From assembly GCF_026343125.1 (NCBI RefSeq), contig NZ_JAPEMB010000001.1, positions 4,159,501 to 4,223,500 on the forward strand: a stretch of DNA of 64,000 bases, given 5' to 3'. The position numbers and the translations under genes are program-made. The notes beneath the pieces were generated by a model. The model had not been told where the DNA came from, ran no database searches, and saw only the letters and a list, made by a program, of their open reading frames with translations. This stretch comes from Streptomyces sp. NBC_00094. GTDB lineage: Bacteria > Actinomycetota > Actinomycetes > Streptomycetales > Streptomycetaceae. Shown here piece after piece: positions 50,720 to 58,961 of the stretch (position 1 is its first letter; each line of letters opens with the position of its first letter).

Positions 50720-51543
50720 GCGACCACGGCACCCTGGTACCGCTCCGCACGGACGGCAGCCTGACCCCGCTGTACTGCGTCCACCCGGTCTCCGGGTCGG
50801 GGTACGTCTACGCGGGGCTCGCCGAACACCTCGACCCGGAGCAGCCGCTGTACGGGTTCGAGGCGCCGGGATTCGATGACGGGGACCTGCCCCTGACCTC
50901 GATCGAGGCACTCGCGGAGCGGCATCTGGAGTCCCTGCGGTCGGCTCGGCCGCAGGGCCCGTACCTCCTGCTGGGCTGGTCGCTGGGCGGTGTGGTCGCG
51001 TACCACATGGCCCAGCTGCTGGCGGAGGCCGGCGAGGAGGTGCCGCTGCTGATCGTCGTCGACGCGACGGTACCCAAGCGGTTCCCCATGCCGTCGGAGA
51101 AGACCTTCCTGCACGGCTTCCTGCGGGACCTGGTGATGGCGACCGGCGAACCCCTCGACGCGGTGGACGCGCTGGTCCTGCCCCACCCCGAGGACGTCAC
51201 CGCCGAGGCCGTGTGGGCCGCGGTCACCGCGTCCGAGGTGCTCCCCGAGGAGTTCGACGAGGAGTTCCTGCAGGAGCGCTACGACGTCTTCCGGGCGCAC
51301 GCCCAGGCGCTGTTCGTCTACGACCACCGCGGCGCGTACGCGGGTCCGATGCTCCTGCTGCAGGCCGCGGACTCACCGGACGAGCGCATGCGCTGGGAGA
51401 CGCTCGCCGACCGCCTGGAGAAGCGGAAGGTGGCGGGAAACCACAACTCCATCTGGACCGGCGAGGCCCTCGGGACGCTCGCCGGGCTGATCGGCCAAGG
51501 ACTGGAGCGGGCCCGGTCCGCTCCCGCCTCCGTGGAGGGATGA
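50716..51543 (+). CDS. Stand-alone thioesterase of the peptide cluster
   Basis: 275 residues from GTG 50716 overlapping the NRPS stop (GTGA). Alpha/beta-hydrolase of the NRPS thioesterase family: PLYCVHPVSGSGYVYAGL (oxyanion region), nucleophile Ser in LLLGWSLGGVVAYHMA, Asp in LIVVDATVP, and His in VAGNHNSIWTG. Its start and the phrase VPLRTDGSLTPLYCVHPVSG resemble the C-terminal release domains of NRPSs rather than editing type II enzymes, so it may release the finished peptide in trans. It could also remove misloaded groups. Overlap with its neighbours indicates strict co-expression. Confidence 0.92.
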   Translation: MSDHGTLVPLRTDGSLTPLYCVHPVSGSGYVYAGLAEHLDPEQPLYGFEAPGFDDGDLPLTSIEALAERHLESLRSARPQGPYLLLGWSLGGVVAYHMAQLLAEAGEEVPLLIVVDATVPKRFPMPSEKTFLHGFLRDLVMATGEPLDAVDALVLPHPEDVTAEAVWAAVTASEVLPEEFDEEFLQERYDVFRAHAQALFVYDHRGAYAGPMLLLQAADSPDERMRWETLADRLEKRKVAGNHNSIWTGEALGTLAGLIGQGLERARSAPASVEG

Positions 51544-51545
51544 CG

Positions 51546-52850
51546 ATGTCCGAGGACACGACGACGAAAACCGCGGAGCCGTCGCCGCAGGACGCGGCGC
51601 CGCCCAAGCGCGGCGCCCTGTGGCGCGACCGGGACTTCCTGGTCTTCTGGACCGGGGAGACGCTCTCCCTGTACGGCACCCAGGTCACCACGCTCGCGCT
51701 GCCCCTGGCAGCCGTGTTCGTCTTCGACGCCACCGCCGAGGAACTGGGCCTGCTGCGATTCGTGCAGCTCGTGCCGTTCCTCGGGCTCGCGATGCTCTTC
51801 GGGGTGTGGGTGGACCGGGTCCGCAAGCGGCCGGTGATGATCGGCGCCAACGCGGGCCGCATGCTGCTGATCGGGCTGGTCCCGGTGCTGTCCGCGACCG
51901 ACGTGCTGAACATGCCGCTGCTGTACGCCATCGCGTTCGGCATCGGCATCGCCCAGGTGCTGTTCGACGTGAGCTGGATGTCGTTCGTCCCGGTCCTGGT
52001 CAAGGACCGCCGGAACCTGCTGGAGGCCAACACCAAGCTCAGCACCACCTCTTCCTCGGCCGACGTGGCCGGGCCAGGTGTCGCGGGTGTGCTGGTCAAC
52101 GCGCTCTCCGCGCCGACGGCCATGGCGGTGAACGCCGTCACCTACCTGCTCTCGATCGTCTCCCTGCTGGCCGTCCGGACATCGGAGCCGGCGCCGCCGA
52201 AACCGGAGCACAAGCGCAGGATCTGGCCCGAGCTGGTCGAGGGACTGCGCTTCGTGTTCCACAGCCGCTACCTGCGGGCCATCGCCCTCGTCGGCTGCTG
52301 CTGCAACTTCTTCAGCGTGATGATCCTGTCGCTGTTCCTGCTGTACGCCGTCCGGGAGCAGGACCTGTCCGCCGCGACCATCGGCCTCGTGCTGGGCGTC
52401 GGAGCGGTCGGCGGGCTGGTGGGCTCGGCCCTGTCGGGCACCGTGATCCGGCGCGTGAGCGTCGGCAAGGCCTATCTGGTCTCGGTCTCCGGGATCTTCA
52501 TCGCCCCCTTGCTGATCCCGGCCGCGTCCGGGTCCACGTTCATGGTGACCGCGGTCTTCATCGCCTCGTTCGTCATTTTCTACGCCTCGCTCAGCGTGGC
52601 CAACGTGGTGATCGTCAGCCTGCGGCAGACCATCACCCCGGACGCGCTGATGGCCCGGATGACCGCGGGGATGCGCACGATGATGCACGGCGGCGGCGCG
52701 CTCGGCGGTCCCGTCGGAGGCCTGATGGCCGGCGTGCTGGGGCTGCACGAGGCGCTGTGGCTGGCGACCGCGCTGTCTGCCGTGATGCTCGTGCCGATCG
52801 CACTCTCCCCGGTCAGCCGGCTCCGTGAGATGCCCGCCCAGGCGGAGTGA
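51546..52850 (+). CDS. MFS exporter of the peptide cluster
   Basis: 434 residues, ATG 51546 seven bases after GGAGG; the stop of the thioesterase lies just before it. Twelve predicted membrane helices in two halves joined by a charged loop (PEHKRRIWPELVEGLRFVF). The loop between helices 2 and 3 reads FGVWVDRVRKRPVM, the usual MFS signature, and the pattern DRDFLVFWTGETLSLYGTQV at the N terminus is that of DHA-type drug exporters. It probably secretes the peptide and may give self-resistance. About 110 bp separate it from the second synthetase gene. Confidence 0.93.
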   Translation: MSEDTTTKTAEPSPQDAAPPKRGALWRDRDFLVFWTGETLSLYGTQVTTLALPLAAVFVFDATAEELGLLRFVQLVPFLGLAMLFGVWVDRVRKRPVMIGANAGRMLLIGLVPVLSATDVLNMPLLYAIAFGIGIAQVLFDVSWMSFVPVLVKDRRNLLEANTKLSTTSSSADVAGPGVAGVLVNALSAPTAMAVNAVTYLLSIVSLLAVRTSEPAPPKPEHKRRIWPELVEGLRFVFHSRYLRAIALVGCCCNFFSVMILSLFLLYAVREQDLSAATIGLVLGVGAVGGLVGSALSGTVIRRVSVGKAYLVSVSGIFIAPLLIPAASGSTFMVTAVFIASFVIFYASLSVANVVIVSLRQTITPDALMARMTAGMRTMMHGGGALGGPVGGLMAGVLGLHEALWLATALSAVMLVPIALSPVSRLREMPAQAE

Positions 52851-52958
52851 CACCGCCCGTGTGAGACGCGTTCCCGCATTTCCCCGCAGTAGCTCAACAG
52901 TGCCCGTACGCAAGGTCATTCCGTCGATCAAGCCGGGTTGATGGAGGAATGGAGAATC

Positions 52959-55900
52959 GTGAGCCACCCTGATATCGCCGCGTGGAACGACACGGCGCGG
53001 GAACTCCCCGGCGACGGCGCCACACTGCCCGAGCTGTTCCGTACGCAGGTGTCCCGGACCCCGGACGCCACCGCCCTGGTGTTCCGGGACACCCGGCTCA
53101 GCTATGCGGAACTGGACGAGCGGTCGGACCGCCTCGCCCGGCTGCTGGCCGGGTACGGAGCCGCCGCGGACCGGGTCGTGGCGCTGACCGTGCCGCGCTC
53201 GGTGGAACTCGTCGTCGCGCTGCTCGCGGTGCTCAAGACCGGCGCCGCGTACCTCCCGGTGGACCCCGACTACCCGGCGGACCGGATCGCCTACCTCCTC
53301 TCCGACGCCGATCCCGTCCTGGTGCTCAGCCACTCCGATGTGGAGGCGGCCGCGCCGGCCGGGGCGCGGCCGGCGCAGCTTCCGTACCTGGTGCTCGACT
53401 CCGCGCCGTCCGCCGACGCGCCGGCGCCCGGTGCGGACGGCCCGGCCGGGGCCTTCGCACCGCTGCGGCCGCCGGTCGCGCAGGACGCGGCGTACGTCAT
53501 CTACACCTCCGGCTCCACCGGGCGGCCCAAGGGCGTGGTGATCCCGCACAGCGGAATCGTCAACCGCCTGCACTGGATGCAGGACGAGTACCGGCTGACC
53601 GCGGACGACCGGGTGCTGCAGAAGACCCCCTCGGGCTTCGACGTCTCGGTCTGGGAGTTCTTCTGGCCTCTGATCACCGGCGCCGCGCTGGTCGTCGCCG
53701 AGCCCGGCGGCCACGAGGACCCCGCGTACCTGGTCGAGCTGATCCGCGCCGAGCGGATCACCACGGTGCACTTCGTCCCCTCGATGCTCCAGGCGTTCAC
53801 CGACGAGCCCGCCGCGGCCGAGTGCACCGGTCTGCGCCGTGTGGTCTGCAGCGGCGAGGCCCTGCCCGTGGAACTCGCCGACCGCTTCGCCGCGTTGCTG
53901 CCGGACGTCCCGCTGCACAACCTGTACGGACCGACCGAGGCCTCGGTGGACGTCACGTACTGGCGGCACAAGACCGAGCCCGGTGCGGCCTCGGTGCCGA
54001 TCGGCCTCCCCGTGTGGAACACCCGCCTCCACGTGCTGGACGCGCACCTGCGGCCGGTCGCGGCGGGTGAGGCCGGCGAGCTGTACCTGGCCGGCGTGCA
54101 GCTGGCCCGCGGCTACGTGAACCACCCCGGGCTGACCGCCGAGCGGTTCGTCGCAGACCCGTACGGCCCGCCCGGCAGCCGGATGTACCGCACCGGAGAC
54201 GTGGCCCGCCGGCGAGCCGACGGCGCACTGGACTACGTCGGACGGGCCGACCGCCAGGTGAAGATCCGAGGACTGCGGGTCGAGCTCGGCGAGATCGAGG
54301 CCGTACTCGCGGCACTGCAGGACATCGGCCAGGCGGCCGTGCTCGCCCGGCAGGACCGGCCGGGCTCCCCCCAGCTGGTCGCCTACGTGGTGCCCGCCGC
54401 GGGAGCCTTGGTCGACCCCGCCGAGGTACGCGCCCTGGCGGGCGAGAAGCTGCCGGAGCACATGGTCCCGGCGGCCGTCGTGATCCTGGACGCCTTCCCG
54501 CTGACCCTCAACGGCAAGCTCGACCGCAAGGCCCTGCCCGCGCCCGCCGCCGCGACCGTCTCCCGCGGCCGGGCCGCGCGCACCCCGCGGGAGACGCTGC
54601 TGGCGGATCTCGTCGCGGGAGTCCTCGGCCTCGAACGGGTGGCGGCCGACGACGACTTCTTCGAGCTCGGAGGCGACAGCATCACCGCCGCCCAGGTGGT
54701 CGGCCGGGCCCGCCGGGCCGGGCTGGTGCTCAGCCAGCCGGACGTCTTCCGCCACCGGACCGTGGCGGCGCTGGCCGCCGCGTGCGGCAGCCTGGACGAG
54801 GACCGGCGGGGCGACCGGACACCGCGGCTCGCTGCGGTCCCGCTGTCCGCAGCCGAGCGGGAGAGCCTGAAGGCGGCGCACCCCTCCGCCACCGAGATCT
54901 GGCCGCTGGCCCCGCTCCAACAGAGCCTGCTGTTCCACGCCACCTTCGACGCGCAGGCCCTCGATGCCTACTCCATCCAGCTGGCGTTCGACCTCAAGGG
55001 CAGGACCACCGTCGGAGTGCTGCGGCAGGCCGCGCGCGGGCTGCTGCGCCGCCACCCCAACCTCCGTGCGGGATTCACCCAGCAGGTCCTCGACCACCCG
55101 GTCCAGCTCATCGCCGAGCGCCTCGAACCCGCATTCGAGGTGGTCGATCTGACCGCCGTGGACGCGGACGACCGCGGGGCGCGGGCGGACGAGCTGTTCG
55201 ACGCCGAACGGCTGCGCCCGTTCGACCTCGCCCGGCCGCCGCTGATCCGCTTCACCGTCGCCGACCTCGGCGACCGGGGACTGCGGGCCGCGATCACCCT
55301 GCACCACATCCTCGCCGACGGCTGGTCGCTGCCCCTGCTCCTGGACGAGTGGCTGAGCCTCGCCGCCGACCCGGCCGCCCACCTGGAGCCGGTCACCCCG
55401 TACCAGGACTACCTGGCCCTGGTGGCCCACCACGACCACCGAGCCTCCGAGGACGCCTGGGCCGAGTTGCTCCAGGGCGTCGACGAGCCCACCCTGCTGG
55501 CGCCGTCCGCGTCCGCGTCCGGGGACGACCGGCCCATGACGCTGCCCGAGCACTGTGACACCGAACTCTCCGAAGAGCTCACCGCCCGCCTGGACGGCTT
55601 TCTGCGCGGCAGCGGCCTCACCCTGAACACCGCCGTCAACACAGCCTGGGCCCTGCTGCTCGGCGGCGTGCTCGGCCGCAACGACGTGGTGTTCGGCAGC
55701 ACCGTCTCCGGGCGCCCTCCGGAGCTGCCCGGCATCGAGTCCATGATCGGCCTCTTCATCAACACGCTGCCGGTACGGGTCTCCCTGGACCCCGCGGAGC
55801 CGCTGGCCGATCTGCTGCGGCGGGTCCAGGACCAGCAGTCCCGGATGTCCGCCCACCCGTACACGGGCCTCGCCGGCATCCAGCGGCGCGCCGGACACAC

Positions 55901-58052
55901 CGAACTCTTCGACACCGTCACGGTGCTCGAGAACTTCCCCGGCGAGCTGGACGCCGCCGGCGGGCGGCTGCGCGCCACCGGGGTGGAGAACCGCTGGGCC
56001 ACTTACTACCCCGTCACGCTGATCACCTACCCCGGGAAGCGGCTGCGCCTGCGGATCGGCTTCCACGCCTCCCGTTACGAGCGTGCGCTCGCGGAGCGGC
56101 TCGGCGAGCGCCTGGCGATGCTGCTGGAAGCGATCACCGAGGACCCGGCCCGGCCGGTGGGCGCGGTACCGCTGCTGTTGGCCGCCGAGCGCGAACAGGT
56201 GCTGTCGCGCTGGAACGACACCGATCACCCGGTACCCCGGGCCGACGTCGCCGAGCAGTTCCAGGACCGGGCAGCCCGCCACCCGGACGCCGTCGCCGTG
56301 GTCTCCGGGGCCGGGGAGCTCGACTACGCCGGGCTGAACGCCCGGGCCAACCGGCTGGCCCGCCGCCTCGTCGCGGCCGGCGTCGGTCCGGAGGACTTCG
56401 TCGTGGTCGCGCTGCCCCGCACCGCCGACCTCGTGGTCGCGCTGCTCGCCGTACTGAAGTCGGGCGCCGCCTACCTCCCGCTGGACCCCGACTACCCGGC
56501 CGACCGGGTCGCCTACATGCTGTCCGACGCGGCGCCCGTGCTCGCGCTGACCACGGACGACACCTCCGCCTCGCTGCCCGGAGAGGACACGCTGCCCCGG
56601 CTGTTCCTGGACCGGCCGGAGACCGCCGCGGAACTCGCGGCGCTGCCGGCCACCGACCTGGCCGACGCCGAGCTGGTGCGCCGTGTCTCCCCGGCCACCG
56701 CCGCCTATGTCATCTACACCTCGGGATCCACGGGCCGCCCCAAGGGCGTCGTCGTCCCCCGCTCGGCCCTCGTCAACTTCCTCGCCTCGATGCGGGAGCA
56801 GTTCCCCATGGACTCCGGCGACCGGCTGCTGACGGTGACGACCATCGCCTTCGACATCGCCGCACTGGAGATGTACGTGCCGCTGCTCAGCGGCGCGGGC
56901 CTGGTGATCGCCGAGCGGGAGACCGTACAGGACCCGACGGCACTGGCCACGCTGATCGAGCGGACCGGCGCCACCGTGATGCAGGCGACTCCGTCCTTGT
57001 GGCAGGCCCTGGCGGCCGGCCATCCCGAGGCGCTGCGCGGCCTGCGGACCCTGGTCGGCGGAGAGGCCCTGCCGGTCGCCCTCGCGGACCGGATGCGCGA
57101 ACTGGCGGACCAGGTCAGCAACATGTACGGGCCGACCGAGACGACCATCTGGTCGACCTCGGCGGTGCTCGGCGACCGGCCGGGCGCCCCCACCATCGGG
57201 CGGCCGATCCACAACACCCGCCTGTACGTCTTGGACGGCGCCCTGCGGCCGGTTCCGCCGGGCACCATCGGAGAGCTGTACATCGCGGGGGAGGGCCTGG
57301 CCAGGGGCTACTGGCGCCAGCCCGGCCTGACCGCCACCCGGTTCGTCGCGGATCCCTTCGGCCCGGCGGGCAGCCGGATGTACTGCACCGGTGACCTGGT
57401 GCGCTGGGCGGTGGACGGCAACGTCGAGTACCTCGGCCGCTCCGACCACCAGGTGAAGCTGCGCGGATTCCGGATCGAGCTCGGTGAGATCGAGGCGGTG
57501 CTCGGTGGGCACCCCGCCGTGGCGCAGGCCGCCGTCCTGGTCCGCGAGGACCGCGCGGACGACAAGCGGCTGGTCGGCTACGTGACCTCGGTGCCGGGCG
57601 GCGCCGCCGACCCGGTCGAGCTGCGCGCCCTCGCCGCCGCGGAGCTGACCGAGTACATGGTGCCGTCGGTGGTGGTCGTCCTGGAGCGCCTGCCGCTCAC
57701 CCCGAACGGCAAGCTGGACCGCAAGGCGCTGCCCGCGCCGTCCGACGCGGACTACGAGGCCGCGGCCGCCGGCAAGGGCGGCGGCAGCCGGACAGCCGGA
57801 GCGGAGCCGCGCAATCCGAAGGAAGCGCTGCTGTGTGAACTCGTCGCCGAGATGCTGGGCCTGTCCCAGGTCGGCATCCACGACAGCTTCTTCGAACTCG
57901 GGGGCAACTCGCTGTCCGCCATCCGGCTGGTCAACCGGATCAAGGCGGCGTTCGAAACGAATCTCAAGATCCGCCAACTCTTCAAGACCCCGACGGTGGC
58001 CGGGCTGGCCGGGTGCCTGGAGCTCGACCATCACGCAGCGACCGGGCGCTGA
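52959..58052 (+). CDS. Non-ribosomal peptide synthetase, A(Ser)-T-C-A(Gly)-T
   Basis: About 1697 residues from GTG 52959 (GGAGA just upstream; ATG 52941 and TTG 52938 are alternatives). Order: A1 (about 25-525), carrier (FELGGDSITAAQ, 555-610), condensation (640-1065, LHHILADGWSL), A2 (1085-1590), carrier (FELGGNSLSAIR, 1620-1680). A1 pocket residues D-V-W-H-V-S-L-V-D-K match the serine code; A2 residues D-I-L-Q-L-G-M-I-W-K match the glycine code. It lacks an N-terminal condensation domain and a thioesterase, so it should start the chain with Ser, add Gly, and hand the dipeptide to the C-A-T enzyme. Between the two adenylation modules no tailoring domain is inserted. Confidence 0.95.
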   Translation: MSHPDIAAWNDTARELPGDGATLPELFRTQVSRTPDATALVFRDTRLSYAELDERSDRLARLLAGYGAAADRVVALTVPRSVELVVALLAVLKTGAAYLPVDPDYPADRIAYLLSDADPVLVLSHSDVEAAAPAGARPAQLPYLVLDSAPSADAPAPGADGPAGAFAPLRPPVAQDAAYVIYTSGSTGRPKGVVIPHSGIVNRLHWMQDEYRLTADDRVLQKTPSGFDVSVWEFFWPLITGAALVVAEPGGHEDPAYLVELIRAERITTVHFVPSMLQAFTDEPAAAECTGLRRVVCSGEALPVELADRFAALLPDVPLHNLYGPTEASVDVTYWRHKTEPGAASVPIGLPVWNTRLHVLDAHLRPVAAGEAGELYLAGVQLARGYVNHPGLTAERFVADPYGPPGSRMYRTGDVARRRADGALDYVGRADRQVKIRGLRVELGEIEAVLAALQDIGQAAVLARQDRPGSPQLVAYVVPAAGALVDPAEVRALAGEKLPEHMVPAAVVILDAFPLTLNGKLDRKALPAPAAATVSRGRAARTPRETLLADLVAGVLGLERVAADDDFFELGGDSITAAQVVGRARRAGLVLSQPDVFRHRTVAALAAACGSLDEDRRGDRTPRLAAVPLSAAERESLKAAHPSATEIWPLAPLQQSLLFHATFDAQALDAYSIQLAFDLKGRTTVGVLRQAARGLLRRHPNLRAGFTQQVLDHPVQLIAERLEPAFEVVDLTAVDADDRGARADELFDAERLRPFDLARPPLIRFTVADLGDRGLRAAITLHHILADGWSLPLLLDEWLSLAADPAAHLEPVTPYQDYLALVAHHDHRASEDAWAELLQGVDEPTLLAPSASASGDDRPMTLPEHCDTELSEELTARLDGFLRGSGLTLNTAVNTAWALLLGGVLGRNDVVFGSTVSGRPPELPGIESMIGLFINTLPVRVSLDPAEPLADLLRRVQDQQSRMSAHPYTGLAGIQRRAGHTELFDTVTVLENFPGELDAAGGRLRATGVENRWATYYPVTLITYPGKRLRLRIGFHASRYERALAERLGERLAMLLEAITEDPARPVGAVPLLLAAEREQVLSRWNDTDHPVPRADVAEQFQDRAARHPDAVAVVSGAGELDYAGLNARANRLARRLVAAGVGPEDFVVVALPRTADLVVALLAVLKSGAAYLPLDPDYPADRVAYMLSDAAPVLALTTDDTSASLPGEDTLPRLFLDRPETAAELAALPATDLADAELVRRVSPATAAYVIYTSGSTGRPKGVVVPRSALVNFLASMREQFPMDSGDRLLTVTTIAFDIAALEMYVPLLSGAGLVIAERETVQDPTALATLIERTGATVMQATPSLWQALAAGHPEALRGLRTLVGGEALPVALADRMRELADQVSNMYGPTETTIWSTSAVLGDRPGAPTIGRPIHNTRLYVLDGALRPVPPGTIGELYIAGEGLARGYWRQPGLTATRFVADPFGPAGSRMYCTGDLVRWAVDGNVEYLGRSDHQVKLRGFRIELGEIEAVLGGHPAVAQAAVLVREDRADDKRLVGYVTSVPGGAADPVELRALAAAELTEYMVPSVVVVLERLPLTPNGKLDRKALPAPSDADYEAAAAGKGGGSRTAGAEPRNPKEALLCELVAEMLGLSQVGIHDSFFELGGNSLSAIRLVNRIKAAFETNLKIRQLFKTPTVAGLAGCLELDHHAATGR

Positions 58053-58072
58053 CCCGGACGGAAGGACGAACC

Positions 58073-58282
58073 ATGGACACCAACCCCTTCGAGGACGAGA
58101 ACGGCACGTACGTCGTGCTGATCAATGACGAGGGTCAGCACTCGCTGTGGCCGTCGCGGACGGCCGTGCCCGCCGGATGGACCGTGACGTTCGGCCCGGA
58201 CACCCGGCAGGCCGCGCTGGCCCACACCGAGTCCACCTGGACCGACCTGAAGCCGCGCAGCCTGGCGGCGACGTACCGCTAG
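58073..58282 (+). CDS. mbtH: MbtH-like NRPS chaperone
   Basis: 69 residues, ATG 58073 after GGAAGGA. Complete MbtH signature: NPFEDENGTYVVLINDEGQHSLWPS, then AVPAGWTVTFG and STWTDLKPRSL, with the three conserved Trp. It binds adenylation domains and is needed for their folding or activity. Last gene of the biosynthetic operon, 20 bp after the second synthetase. Confidence 0.97.
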   Translation: MDTNPFEDENGTYVVLINDEGQHSLWPSRTAVPAGWTVTFGPDTRQAALAHTESTWTDLKPRSLAATYR

Positions 58283-58351
58283 TGTCCTGAGTCCTTGATC
58301 CGTCGCTGTACAGCAGCTCCGTACCGCAACCAGAGCAACCGATCCCGTCCC

Positions 58352-58368
58352 TCCGGGGCCTCTTGCGT
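58352..58368. repeat. 17-bp direct repeat, right copy
   Basis: Exact copy of 39736-39752 (TCCGGGGCCTCTTGCGT), 70 bp after mbtH. The matching left arm of the tRNA-Arg terminator is missing here, so this is not an independent terminator. A GTACAGCAGC-NNN-GTAC-N-GCAACC stretch at about 58306-58329 resembles 39759-39782. Confidence 0.55.
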
Positions 58369-58424
58369 TGTCGCGGGTCAAGGTCTGATGATCGTCCTTT
58401 CTCTTCATCAATGGGGGTAGGGGC

Positions 58425-58790
58425 ATGGCGCTCTTCGGGAACGCGCACGCGATCGATCCGGCGCAGGCGCAGCAGGACTTCGCGCGGCTGCTGGGGCAGG
58501 GGGAGCAGGTGCACGCCGCGTACCTGCTGATCCGCGACACGATCTTCTTCACCGACCGGCGACTGGTGCTCGTCGACAAGCAGGGCATCACCGGGAAGAA
58601 GGTCGAGTACCACTCGATCCCGTACCGGAGCATCACGCACTTCGCCGTCGAGACGGCCGGCACCTTCGACCTGGACGCCGAGCTGAAGATCTGGATCTCC
58701 GGCAGCCCCATGCCGGTCCAGAAGACCTTCACCAAGGGCGTCGACATCTACGAGGTGCAGGCGATCCTCACGCAGTTCGTCGCGAAGTAG
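58425..58790 (+). CDS. Bacterial PH-domain protein
   Basis: 121 residues, ATG 58425 after a G-rich ribosome site. A single bPH-type domain: LLGQGEQVHAAYLLIRDTIFFTDRRLVLVDKQG, then EYHSIPYRSITHFAVETAGTFDLDAELKIWI. It has no signal or membrane helix, so it is cytosolic. The family is widespread and mostly uncharacterised. The lysine codon and stop are repeated twice more in frame directly downstream. Confidence 0.88.
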   Translation: MALFGNAHAIDPAQAQQDFARLLGQGEQVHAAYLLIRDTIFFTDRRLVLVDKQGITGKKVEYHSIPYRSITHFAVETAGTFDLDAELKIWISGSPMPVQKTFTKGVDIYEVQAILTQFVAK

Positions 58791-58808
58791 TCGAAGTAGT
58801 CGAAGTAG
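58785..58808 (+). repeat. Triplicated Lys-stop at the end of the PH gene
   Basis: AAG TAG is followed by two in-frame 9-bp copies TCGAAGTAG (58791-58799, 58800-58808) and a decayed third (TCGACGTGG), giving three in-frame TAG codons in succession. Confidence 0.85.
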
Positions 58809-58853
58809 TCGACGTGGTCGGATAGTGCGGACTCGCGGTGACGCGGGTCCGGT

Positions 58854-58882
58854 GGAAGCCCCCGGGAATCCCGGGGGCTTCC
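58854..58882 (+). terminator. Terminator after the PH-domain gene
   Basis: GGAAGCCCCCGGG (58854-58866) and CCCGGGGGCTTCC (58870-58882) form a perfect 13-bp stem with a 3-nt loop, followed by CCTTTTGGG. Confidence 0.9.
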
Positions 58883-58961
58883 CCTTTTGGGTGAACCTGT
58901 CTTATTTGCATGTCAGTTGAATATGCCTTCGGCCTAGCTTGCGAGGTGGAGGTGATGATCG

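Noticed and set aside
47216..50911. 1231-codon minus-strand frame
   Set aside because: Shadow of the C-A-T synthetase; composition dominated by Val/Asp/Arg/His with no motif.
51318..58034. 2238-codon open frame on the minus strand opposite the second synthetase
   Set aside because: Mirror of the NRPS gene caused by high third-position GC; translation is Gly/Arg/Asp-rich repeats with no domain, while the plus strand shows complete NRPS motifs.
58283..58424. Complete insertion sequence or second tRNA copy at the right island edge
   Set aside because: Only the 17-bp repeat and a loose second match were found; no tRNA 3' duplication or inverted repeats.
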